Shown here: positions 1-6,042 of the stretch, piece after piece
Layout: the number at the start of each line of letters is the position of its first letter
How positions within the stretch are numbered: position 1 is the stretch's first letter
Source: Lachnospiraceae bacterium UBA3826
GTDB lineage: Bacteria; Bacillota; Clostridia; Lachnospirales; Lachnospiraceae
Assembly: GCA_002393095.1 (NCBI GenBank)
Contig: DGII01000112.1
Span: 1 to 13,394 of the forward strand
Length of the DNA: 13,394 nucleotides
Direction of reading: 5' to 3'
Notes under the pieces: generated by a model
Told to the model about the DNA's origin: nothing
The model's input: the letters and a program-made list of their open reading frames with translations, nothing else
Database searches by the model: none
Translations under genes and position numbers: made by a program

Positions 1-1013
1 ACCATACACTGATACTGGTTCCAGATATTGACCATACGGCAGAGCTTATCATCCTCTGTCTCAAGAGTATACTTGCCAAGGAGGTTGTCCCAGTAGTCGC
101 AGAGTGCCTTGAATGCCGCATCTGCCTGCTCTGTAGTCTTGTACCTGTCAAGCATCTCATGTGCTTTCTTCTTATTGATAACGTTAAGTGCTTCCCACTT
201 GTCGTTCTTGTCATTCTCTATATAGCCGAGCACGAATACATATGTAACCTCCTCTCCGGGCTTAAGTGTTGCCTTAAGCTGGAAGGAACCGCAGGGGGAC
301 CAGCCGCTTGCGATTTTGTTGGTAGCAGCGCCCTTTTCCACAACTTCGGGATTGGAAGGGCTTCTGTAAGCTCCAAGGAATGTATCCCTGTCGGTATCAA
401 ATCCCGCAACAGGTGCGTTCACAGCATATACCGCATAATGATTACGGCGCTCTCTGTACTCGGTCTTGTGATAGATCACACCCGGCTCTATCTCCACCTC
501 GCCGGTATTAAGGTTACGCTGGAAGTTGGATGAATCATCCACAGCATTCCATAGACAGAATTCTATATAAGAGAAAACGTCGATATTTTTCTCGCTGCTT
601 CCGTTATTCTTAAGAGTAAGCTTGTTGATCTCACAATTATCTCCGATAGGAACGAAAGCCGTTACGCTGGCTGCAAGATCATTCTTGCTACTTTCAAATA
701 TGGTATATCCGAGTCCGTGGCGGCATGCATAAGAGTCAAGCTCTGTCTGTGTAGGCTGCCAGCCGGGATTCCATGTCACGCCGTTATCCTTAATATAGAA
801 GTAACGGCCGTTGTTATCATAGGGAACATTGTTATAACGATATCTTGTCAGACGCAAAAGCTTGGCATCCTTATAAAAAGAATAGCCGCCGCCCGTGTTG
901 GATATCAGCGAGAAGAAGTTCTCGCAACCAAGGTAGTTGATCCAAGGCAGAGGTGTCTTGGGTGAAGTGATTACATACTCTTTCTTCGAGTCATCGAAAT
1001 GTCCATACTTCAT
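1..1013 (-). CDS. cbp: Cellobiose phosphorylase (GH94), N-terminal part, cut by window edge
   Basis: Cytoplasmic enzyme that cleaves cellobiose with phosphate to glucose-1-phosphate and glucose, saving ATP. About 337 residues are present of a family length near 810; the catalytic Asp and the (alpha/alpha)6 barrel lie beyond the left edge. The N-terminus starts MKYGHFDD and continues with TPLPWINYLG, a GGGYSFYKDA segment, RYRYNN, PGWQPTQTELDSY, RHGLGYT, then FCLWNA, HKTEYRERRNHYA and NIWNQYQC. From memory these align almost block for block with clostridial cellobiose phosphorylases, better than with cellodextrin or chitobiose phosphorylases. The start at 1013 is preceded by AAGGGAG at good spacing. 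It diverges from the lacI gene and has a consensus promoter and a LacI-type operator in its leader, so it should be induced by the sugar carried by the neighbouring ABC transporter. Substrate is confident by family; exact product range is inferred. Confidence 0.93.
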   Translation of the reverse strand, partial: MKYGHFDDSKKEYVITSPKTPLPWINYLGCENFFSLISNTGGGYSFYKDAKLLRLTRYRYNNVPYDNNGRYFYIKDNGVTWNPGWQPTQTELDSYACRHGLGYTIFESSKNDLAASVTAFVPIGDNCEINKLTLKNNGSSEKNIDVFSYIEFCLWNAVDDSSNFQRNLNTGEVEIEPGVIYHKTEYRERRNHYAVYAVNAPVAGFDTDRDTFLGAYRSPSNPEVVEKGAATNKIASGWSPCGSFQLKATLKPGEEVTYVFVLGYIENDKNDKWEALNVINKKKAHEMLDRYKTTEQADAAFKALCDYWDNLLGKYTLETEDDKLCRMVNIWNQYQCM

Positions 1014-1054
1014 AGTGATTTCTCCCTTACATTGAATAATCTTTGCCACTTTTT

Positions 1055-1073
1055 CGAAAACGATTAAGTAAAC
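1055..1073. promoter_or_regulatory. LacI-family operator, copy 1 (cbp leader)
   Basis: The 19-bp sequence CGAAAACGATTAAGTAAAC is repeated exactly at 1301-1319, in the same orientation, with no matching flanks. Its core AAACGATT fits the AANCGNTT pseudo-palindrome typical of LacI-family sites with a central CG. It lies in the transcribed leader of the cellobiose phosphorylase gene. The neighbouring LacI protein is the likely binder; a CcpA-type regulator is an alternative because the site also partly resembles a cre box. Confidence 0.75.
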
Positions 1074-1114
1074 GGAGAAAAAAGAGCACCCTTTTTATGT
1101 AAGGATGTAACCAA

Positions 1115-1143
1115 ATTATATAGGAAGATAATACCAATGTCAA
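1115..1143 (-). promoter_or_regulatory. Consensus sigma-A promoter of the cellobiose phosphorylase gene
   Basis: Read on the minus strand, TTGACA (1143-1138) and TATAAT (1120-1115) are separated by exactly 17 bp, a perfect match to the housekeeping promoter. The predicted transcript starts near 1108, giving a leader of about 95 nt before the ATG at 1013. The operator at 1055-1073 would lie at about +36 to +54, so repression would act by blocking elongation or by looping rather than by covering the promoter. Confidence 0.85.
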
Positions 1144-1264
1144 CGATTATAAGGTTATTTTATGAACAAAATGTGAATGAGAAAAATTGCACAAATTACA
1201 CATATGGTTTCTGTTAAAAACTAACAAAAAGAATAAAAATGAACAAAAAATGAACAAAAAGTAC

Positions 1265-1293
1265 TTGCAGGTCAAATTAAAAAGAGTTATATT
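1265..1293 (+). promoter_or_regulatory. Sigma-A promoter of the lacI-type regulator gene
   Basis: TTGCAG (1265-1270) and TATATT (1288-1293) are spaced by 17 bp. Transcription would start near 1300, immediately at the second operator copy, and 36 nt before the ATG. The A-rich stretch at 1226-1260, with repeated GAACAAAAA units, could act as an UP element. That last point is inference. Confidence 0.7.
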
Positions 1294-1300
1294 AGCCTTA

Positions 1301-1319
1301 CGAAAACGATTAAGTAAAC
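1301..1319. promoter_or_regulatory. LacI-family operator, copy 2 (lacI transcription start)
   Basis: Exact second copy of the 19-bp element at 1055-1073. It covers about +2 to +20 of the predicted lacI transcript, a position expected for negative autoregulation. The two copies are 246 bp apart, far enough to allow a repression loop across the divergent region. Confidence 0.75.
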
Positions 1320-1335
1320 AACCCCGGAGAGCACA

Positions 1336-2361
1336 ATGGTTTCGATGAAGGACATCTCGGCGGCTTGTGGCGTCTCTGTAGCAACTGTTAGTAAAGCTCT
1401 TAACGATCATAAAGACGTAGGTGAAGACACCAAGTCTCGCATAAGACAAGCAGCTAAAGAGATGGGGTACTTCCCCAATTCGTCTGCGAGAGCGCTTAAG
1501 ACTAACAAAAGCTATAATATAGGAGTTTTGTTTGTGGACGAGGCTCCGCAGAGTGGACTGACGCATGAGTACTTCGCATCAATCCTTGACAGCTTCAAGG
1601 TAACGGTGGAGGCCAAGGGATACGACATTACTTTTATTAATTGCAACAAGGTAAGAAAAGGAAGATTGTCGTATCTGGAACACAGCAGATTCAGAGGAGT
1701 GGACGGAGTACTGATAGCCTGTGTTGACTTTACCGATAAGGAAGTAACGGAGCTTATAGACAGCGACATTCCGGTTGTTACCATAGACTATCCGGCAGAT
1801 GACAGGCTGGCCGTGATATCGGACAATGAAAAAGGAATAGAGGAACTTCTTAAGTTCGTATATGCCAAAGGACATCGTAGGATTGCATATATATACGGAC
1901 AGAGCGGATCGCTTGTTACGAAGACAAGACTTAATAAGTTCAAAGAGACGGCTAAGGAGCTGGGGCTTAAGATACCGGACAGGTTCTTAATAAAAGGAAA
2001 GTACAGAGACATTCCTTTGGCAGCGAAGAGCACGGATGAATTGTTGGATATGAAGAATCGTCCCACATGCATCTTTTATCCCGATGACTATTCGGCAATA
2101 GGCGGGATGAATGAGATCAAAGCAAGAGGACTTAATATTCCGGATGATATCTCCATAGTGGGATTTGACGGAAGCGATATAGTGGCCAAGATCGAGCCGA
2201 AGCTTACGACGATCATTCAGGACACAAGAATGATGGGAAGGATCGCAGCGGATAATCTGATCAATCTTATTGAGAAGCCCGGTAAGACACCTAAGGATCA
2301 TGTAGTGATAGAAGGTATACTTGAAAGGGGCGGATCTGTCGGTCAGGTAAGTGCAACTTAA
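1336..2361 (+). CDS. LacI/GalR-family transcriptional repressor, probably of cellobiose use
   Basis: DNA-binding regulator of 341 residues, the usual family length. The helix-turn-helix occupies about residues 4-25 (MKDISAACGVSVATVSKALN), followed by the hinge helix near NSSARAL (about 48-54). The rest is a periplasmic-binding-protein-like effector domain with typical motifs: IGVLF, a GVDGVLIAC strand, HRRIAYI, CIFYPDDYSAIG, ISIVGFDGSD and a C-terminal LTTIIQD. Start chosen at 1336 because GGAG at 1326-1329 sits 6 nt upstream; the Met at codon 4 is less well placed. It is divergent from the cellobiose phosphorylase gene and upstream of a CUT1 transporter, and operator copies flank both start regions. 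A likely role is sugar-released repression of both units plus itself. The effector (cellobiose, a cello-oligosaccharide or another sugar) is inferred from context only. Confidence 0.93.
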   Translation: MVSMKDISAACGVSVATVSKALNDHKDVGEDTKSRIRQAAKEMGYFPNSSARALKTNKSYNIGVLFVDEAPQSGLTHEYFASILDSFKVTVEAKGYDITFINCNKVRKGRLSYLEHSRFRGVDGVLIACVDFTDKEVTELIDSDIPVVTIDYPADDRLAVISDNEKGIEELLKFVYAKGHRRIAYIYGQSGSLVTKTRLNKFKETAKELGLKIPDRFLIKGKYRDIPLAAKSTDELLDMKNRPTCIFYPDDYSAIGGMNEIKARGLNIPDDISIVGFDGSDIVAKIEPKLTTIIQDTRMMGRIAADNLINLIEKPGKTPKDHVVIEGILERGGSVGQVSAT

Positions 2362-2376
2362 GATACTTGACAGACA

Positions 2377-2385
2377 TGATATAAT
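2377..2385 (+). promoter_or_regulatory. Extended -10 promoter for the solute-binding protein gene
   Basis: TGATATAAT gives a TGn extended -10 joined to a perfect TATAAT (2380-2385), 16 nt past the lacI stop codon. The -35 region at normal spacing is weak. A TTGACA at 2367-2372 is only 7 bp away and cannot act with this -10. The transcript would start near 2392 and carry a 66-nt leader. Read-through from lacI is also possible because no terminator separates the genes. Confidence 0.6.
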
Positions 2386-2397
2386 TTATTTTGGTTT

Positions 2398-2416
2398 TAG
2401 CCACATGGTGTGGTTA
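2398..2416 (+). other. Short stem-loop in the 5' leader of the binding-protein mRNA
   Basis: An eight-pair stem with a 3-nt loop: TAGCCACA pairs with TGTGGTTA (one G-U pair) around TGG. It begins about 6 nt from the predicted transcript start and 41 nt before the start codon, well clear of the ribosome-binding site. No T-run follows, so it is not a terminator. It could stabilise the 5' end of a highly expressed mRNA, or, as DNA, be a regulator site. Both roles are inferred. Confidence 0.5.
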
Positions 2417-2457
2417 GAATAAATTTTCATTATTTCATTAAAATGGAGGGATTTATA

Positions 2458-3879
2458 ATGAAAAAGAAGTTACTTAGCTCATTATTGAGCGTAGCCATGG
2501 TTTCTGCATTACTTGTAGGCTGTGGCAGCACAGCAGCTCCTGCAGCAGAAGCACCTGCAGCAGAGGCACCCGCAGCAGAGGCACCTGCAGCAGAGGCACC
2601 TGCAGCAGACGCAGCAGCAACAGACGCAGCAGCTCCCGCAGCAGACGAAGGAAAGGTTCTTAACATCTACTGCTGGAACGAAGAGTTCAAGTCAAGACTT
2701 ACAGATCACTATCCCGGATATGAGGAAGTTGATGCTACTCATGGTAAGATCGGTGATGTAGACGTTGTATGGACTATCACACCTTCTGATGACAATGCAT
2801 ACCAGAACAAGCTCGATGAGGTTCTTCCCGGCAATGCAGATGCAGCAGCAGATGACAGAGTTGACCTCTTCCTTGTAGAGGCTGACTACGCACTTAAGTA
2901 TGTAGACGAGGATGTTACTCTTCCCGTTGCAGATCTCGGTATTACAGATGCAGACGTAGCTAACCAGTATCAGTACACAAAGGATATCGTTACTGATTCA
3001 ACAGGCAAGCTTAAGGGTGTATCTTGGCAGGGATGTCCCGGTGTCCTCATCTACAACAGAGAGGCTGCTAAGGAAGTTCTTGGTTCAGACGACCCTGATA
3101 AAGTTCAGGAAGCAGTTAAGGATTGGGATACATTCCTTGCTACAGCTAAGAAAATGAAGGATGCTGGTTACAAGATGACAGCAACAGCTAACGATACATA
3201 CCGTGTATTCTCTGACAACGCAGGTAAGGTTGTAGAGAACGGTGCTATCAAGGTTGATGACACAATCAAGAAGTGGGTTGACATGTCTAAGGAGATGGTT
3301 GATGCAGGCGAGACAGGCACAGGCGATCTCTGGGGCGATGACTGGTCAGCAGGTTTCTATCCTGAAGGAAAGGTATTCTGCTACTTCGGACCCGCATGGC
3401 TTATCGACTTCTGTATGGCAGCTGATGATGAGGCTTCTATAGCTCATGCAGGCGGCTGGGGCGCAACAACAGGTCCTCAGGGCTTCTCTTGGGGCGGAAC
3501 ATGGATCTGCGCAGCTAACGGTACAGATAACGCCAGTCTTGTAGGCGACATCATGAAGAAGCTTACATGCACAACAGACATCATGCTCGACATCGTTAAG
3601 GCTGATAACGACTTCGTTAACGACAAGCCCGCTATGGAGCAGATGGCAGCTGATACATCATATGGTGATGCAGTACTCGGTGGACAGAATGCACTTGCTA
3701 TGTTCTGTGCAGGTGCTGAGAAGATTGACAGAAGCAACATGACAATCTACGATCAGGGTTACACAGAGTCATTCCAGCAGGCTATGAAGGAGTACTTCGA
3801 GGGCAACGCTACATATGAGGAGGCACTTGATCTCTTCTACACAAGCGTAACAGAGAAGTATCCTGAGCTTACATACTAA
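2458..3879 (+). CDS. Carbohydrate ABC transporter solute-binding lipoprotein (CUT1, MsmE-like)
   Basis: Extracellular, lipid-anchored receptor of 473 residues that delivers a sugar to the two permeases encoded downstream. The signal peptide MKKKLLSSLLS... ends in the lipobox LLVGC, with lipidated Cys22. Then comes an Ala/Pro/Glu linker of five APAAE-type repeats (about residues 27-51) and the binding domain, starting VLNIYCWNEEF near residue 65. Aromatic and acidic positions such as GDDWSAGFYPEG and GGWGATTGPQGFSWGG are typical of family 1 sugar-binding proteins. Start set at 2458 because GGAGGG at 2445-2450 is 7 nt upstream and the signal peptide begins there; an in-frame GTG at 2410 would add 16 residues before the signal peptide. 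Codon use (many GCA, ACA, AAG) suggests high expression. Cellobiose or cello-oligosaccharide is the inferred ligand, from the divergent phosphorylase. Confidence 0.92.
   Translation: MKKKLLSSLLSVAMVSALLVGCGSTAAPAAEAPAAEAPAAEAPAAEAPAADAAATDAAAPAADEGKVLNIYCWNEEFKSRLTDHYPGYEEVDATHGKIGDVDVVWTITPSDDNAYQNKLDEVLPGNADAAADDRVDLFLVEADYALKYVDEDVTLPVADLGITDADVANQYQYTKDIVTDSTGKLKGVSWQGCPGVLIYNREAAKEVLGSDDPDKVQEAVKDWDTFLATAKKMKDAGYKMTATANDTYRVFSDNAGKVVENGAIKVDDTIKKWVDMSKEMVDAGETGTGDLWGDDWSAGFYPEGKVFCYFGPAWLIDFCMAADDEASIAHAGGWGATTGPQGFSWGGTWICAANGTDNASLVGDIMKKLTCTTDIMLDIVKADNDFVNDKPAMEQMAADTSYGDAVLGGQNALAMFCAGAEKIDRSNMTIYDQGYTESFQQAMKEYFEGNATYEEALDLFYTSVTEKYPELTY
2536..2610 (+). repeat. Five tandem 15-bp repeats encoding the Ala-Pro-Ala-Ala-Glu linker
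   Basis: Five in-frame units of the type GCACCTGCAGCAGAG. The first reads GCTCCTGCAGCAGAA, one has a CCC proline codon, and the last ends in GAC (Asp). They encode the flexible spacer between the lipid anchor and the sugar-binding domain. The near identity of the units implies copy number can change by slippage without breaking the frame. Confidence 0.9.
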
Positions 3880-3905
3880 GATTAGGTATATAATCTAAGC
3901 TTACA

Positions 3906-3963
3906 ATAGAGTAGTATATTGTGCCTGCCTTAGCGGGCAGGCACTGACTACTCTATATTTTTT
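3906..3963 (+). terminator. Terminator or attenuator hairpin after the binding-protein gene
   Basis: A two-tier hairpin. The outer stem has 10 perfect pairs (3906-3915 with 3947-3956, ATAGAGTAGT/ACTACTCTAT). A small asymmetric internal loop follows, then an inner 9-pair GC-rich stem (GTGCCTGCC 3921-3929 with GGCAGGCAC 3936-3944). A T-run, with T at 3958-3963, comes directly after. This is a strong intrinsic terminator or 3' stabiliser placed between a binding-protein gene and its permease genes, where it would raise the ratio of receptor to membrane components. Confidence 0.85.
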
Positions 3964-4000
3964 ACCCAAATATTATAAATTTTCACAAAAAAAAGAGAAA

Positions 4001-4075
4001 TTCAGAATATTTTTTGTACACTTATGTGGTATAATAGTACTACCATATAAGTGCAGAGCTAACGAATATTCTGAA
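4001..4075. repeat. 11-bp inverted repeat enclosing the permease promoter
   Basis: TTCAGAATATT (4001-4011) is the exact reverse complement of AATATTCTGAA (4065-4075). It encloses the palindrome at 4019-4053. Its right arm is also needed for the stem-loop at 4053-4108, so in a read-through transcript the two pairings exclude each other. This suggests a switchable leader or a small inserted palindromic element; neither is proven. Confidence 0.6.
4019..4053. promoter_or_regulatory. Palindrome over an extended -10 promoter, upstream of the permease genes
   Basis: CACTTATGTGGTA (4019-4031) pairs with TACCATATAAGTG (4041-4053): 13 positions with a single G-T mismatch around a 9-nt centre. The left arm and centre contain TGGTATAAT (4027-4035), an extended -10 element, with only a weak -35. 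A dimeric regulator bound here would cover the promoter. As RNA from the upstream gene it would be a stem-loop abutting the next one. The promoter would start transcripts near 4042, at the beginning of the right arm. Confidence 0.6.
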
Positions 4076-4108
4076 AGCAACGGTTTTCAGTATATCCGTT
4101 AGCTCTGC
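4053..4108 (+). other. Long leader stem-loop before the permease genes
   Basis: A 56-nt hairpin. GCAGAGCTAACG (4053-4064) pairs perfectly with CGTTAGCTCTGC (4097-4108). After one mismatch come 4 more pairs, another mismatch, then CTGAAAGC (4071-4078) with GGTTTTCAG (4083-4090), closing on a 4-nt AACG loop. No T-tract follows, so it is not an ordinary terminator. It lies between the internal promoter and the permease ribosome-binding site and may control RNA processing, stability or permease translation. It was not recognised as any riboswitch class. Confidence 0.65.
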
Positions 4109-4141
4109 GGAGTTAAAATATTTAGGAATGGGGGCTACACA

Positions 4142-5062
4142 ATGGCTACAGAAAAGAAAAAGACCAGTCAGGTTGTCAAGTACAACAAGTGGGGCTACAT
4201 ATTCTTGATCCCTTTCGTTGTTGTATATCTGATTTTTCAGATGATTCCACTCATATCAACTATATATAACAGTTTCTTTGAGAATTATATGAGTGGTCTT
4301 AAGCAGATCGGACCCACATGGGTAGGACTGCAGAATTATATCACCATTTTCCAGAATGGTGATGTGCCTAAGTATTTCGGTAATACAATGGTGATGTGGA
4401 TTGCAGGCTTCATACCTCAGATCGTATTATCACTGTTGCTTGCTGCATGGTTTGCAGACACAAGACTTAGAGTTAAGGCTTCCGGTTTCTTCAAGACCGT
4501 TATATATATGCCTAACCTTATAATGGCATCGGCATTCGCTATGTTATTCTTTACATTGTTCTCTGAGACGGGACCTATCAACAGTCTTCTTATCCAGATG
4601 GGTATGATAGATACTCCGTATAAGTTCCTTTCACATGTGGTATCAGCAAGATCTCTTGTAGCATTCATGAACTGCTTGATGTGGTTCGGTAATACCACTA
4701 TACTCCTTATGGCAGGAATGATGGGTATAGATAATGCACTTTTCGAGGCAGCACAGGTGGATGGAGCCACATCTACTCAGGTGTTCTTCAGAATCACACT
4801 TCCTCTGCTCCGCCCGATACTTCTGTTTGTTATGATCACATCGCTTATAGGTGGTCTGCAGATGTTCGATGTACCTCAGATATTAACCAATGGTGAAGGT
4901 ACTCCCATGAGACAGTCCATGACTATGATCATGTACCTGAATAAGCATCTGTTCAGCAAGAACTACGGTATGGCAGGTGCCATGTCGGTATTCCTGTTCA
5001 TCATAACCGGAATATTGAGTCTGATAGTATTCAAGTTCTCTACCAGTGAGAGCAACGATTAG
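4142..5062 (+). CDS. Sugar ABC transporter permease, MalF/MsmF-like (CUT1)
   Basis: Inner-membrane subunit of 306 residues forming half of the translocation pore. After a basic N-terminus (MATEKKKTS) the first membrane segment is about residues 18-40, with further hydrophobic segments near 79-102, 116-140, 170-192, 220-242 and 270-296. The cytoplasmic EAA loop that docks the ATPase is clear at about 202-221 (EAAQVDGATSTQVFFRITLP). The GGGGG run at 4130-4134, 7 nt before the ATG, acts as a G-rich ribosome-binding site. Its stop codon is 16 nt before the second permease's start, so the two are co-translated. It depends on the upstream binding protein and on an ATPase not encoded in this window. 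Confidence 0.93.
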   Translation: MATEKKKTSQVVKYNKWGYIFLIPFVVVYLIFQMIPLISTIYNSFFENYMSGLKQIGPTWVGLQNYITIFQNGDVPKYFGNTMVMWIAGFIPQIVLSLLLAAWFADTRLRVKASGFFKTVIYMPNLIMASAFAMLFFTLFSETGPINSLLIQMGMIDTPYKFLSHVVSARSLVAFMNCLMWFGNTTILLMAGMMGIDNALFEAAQVDGATSTQVFFRITLPLLRPILLFVMITSLIGGLQMFDVPQILTNGEGTPMRQSMTMIMYLNKHLFSKNYGMAGAMSVFLFIITGILSLIVFKFSTSESND

Positions 5063-5078
5063 GAAGGGAGGAAAGAAT

Positions 5079-5945
5079 ATGCCGAACGAAGAATATAATG
5101 ACGTTGAAGGCGGTCTCGGTATCATAGCCAGACGTGTAATTGCATATATAGTATTGATACTTCTTACATTCCTCTGCTTATTCTGGTTTTATCTGCTGTT
5201 CATCAATTCGACCAGATCTCATGCAGAGCTTAACAGAGGATTTACTCTGATGCCGAGTAAGTACCTTGTTCAGAATTTTAACAATGTTATTCACGGTACA
5301 CAGCCTATAATGACAGGTATGCGTAACAGCTTCCTTGTTGCAGCATTGTGTGCGATACTCAGTACATACTTCTCAGCCATGACAGCATATGCTATCCATG
5401 TATATGACTTCAAGGCTAAGAAAGCCATATTCACATTCATACTTGCGGTTATGATGATACCTACACAGGTTACTGCACTTGGTTTCATCAAGTTGATAGG
5501 TAATCTTAAGCTTATGAATTCATTCATACCGCTTATTGTTCCTTCAATAGCAGCACCTGCAACATTCTATTATATGAAGCAGTATATGGAGAGTGCTTTG
5601 CCTCATGCTATAGTTGAGGCAGCCAGAATAGACGGTTCATCAGAGTGGAGAACTTTCAATACCATCTCCCTTCCCATAATGAAGCCGGCCATTGCGGTAC
5701 AGATGATATTCACATTTGTAGCCAACTGGAATAACTACTTCACTCCTGCGCTGGTACTTAGCAAGGACAATATGAAGACATTGCCTATATTGATAGCACA
5801 GTTACGTGCAGCCGACTTCCTTAAGTTCGATATGGGTCAGGTATATGTAACGATAGCACTTTCTATCGCACCTGTTATAATAGTATATCTGTTCTTATCA
5901 AGAAGCATAGTGGGCGGTGTAGCTGTAGGCAGCGTTAAGGGTTGA
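5079..5945 (+). CDS. Sugar ABC transporter permease, MalG/MsmG-like (CUT1)
   Basis: Second membrane subunit, 288 residues, partner of the preceding permease. The first membrane segment is about residues 18-40 (AYIVLILLTFLCLFWFYLLF), and more follow through to the C-terminus. The EAA loop lies near 180-199 (EAARIDGSSEWRTFNTISLP), with the conserved G after EAA and the LP ending. A W-N-N-Y-F-T-P segment follows, typical of MalG-type proteins, and the protein ends VAVGSVKG. Start fixed at 5079 by GGGAGG at 5066-5071, 7 nt upstream. An earlier in-frame start at 5046 would overlap the first permease and lacks a ribosome-binding site. The gene closes the transporter unit, as an intrinsic terminator follows within 80 nt. 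Confidence 0.93.
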   Translation: MPNEEYNDVEGGLGIIARRVIAYIVLILLTFLCLFWFYLLFINSTRSHAELNRGFTLMPSKYLVQNFNNVIHGTQPIMTGMRNSFLVAALCAILSTYFSAMTAYAIHVYDFKAKKAIFTFILAVMMIPTQVTALGFIKLIGNLKLMNSFIPLIVPSIAAPATFYYMKQYMESALPHAIVEAARIDGSSEWRTFNTISLPIMKPAIAVQMIFTFVANWNNYFTPALVLSKDNMKTLPILIAQLRAADFLKFDMGQVYVTIALSIAPVIIVYLFLSRSIVGGVAVGSVKG

Positions 5946-5985
5946 TGCGTTAGACGGTTATTGATAGCTTTGGTTTTGTGTAATT

Positions 5986-6027
5986 ATGGCCACCCGGATT
6001 GAGTGTTCAATTTGGGTGGCTATTTTT
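5986..6027 (+). terminator. Intrinsic terminator of the transporter operon
   Basis: A 17-pair hairpin (5986-6002 with 6007-6023, three G-U pairs) capped by a GTGT tetraloop, rich in GC at its GCCACCC/GGGTGGC core. TTTTT follows at 6023-6027. It ends 15 nt before the chemoreceptor start codon. In-frame ATG at 5986 is the first base of this stem, so it is not the real start of the next gene. Confidence 0.9.
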
Positions 6028-6042
6028 AAACGGGGTATAAGC

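Noticed and set aside
159..533. Open frame of 124 codons on the plus strand
   Set aside because: It is antisense to the cellobiose phosphorylase gene, whose conserved motifs run through the whole region; no ribosome-binding site or family resemblance.
2367..2385. TTGACA followed by TATAAT, seemingly a perfect promoter
   Set aside because: The spacer is only 7 bp, so the two boxes cannot work together; the -10 was kept as an extended -10 element.
2522..2761. Gln/His-rich frame with LQQRHLQQ-type repeats
   Set aside because: It is the +1 frame of the 15-bp repeats encoding the lipoprotein linker; the lipoprotein frame has the signal peptide and domain.
4001..4075. Complete mobile element bounded by terminal inverted repeats
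   Set aside because: No target-site duplication flanks the 11-bp arms and one long stem crosses the boundary, so a mobile element was kept only as an alternative explanation.
4071..4090. CTGAAAGC...GGTTTTCAG read as a CcpA cre site
   Set aside because: The half-sites are 4 bp too far apart for a cre box; it is better explained as the tip of the leader stem-loop.
5986..6042. N-terminal extension of 19 residues for the chemoreceptor
   Set aside because: The sequence is the intrinsic terminator hairpin, lacks a ribosome-binding site, and the ATG at 6043 has one.
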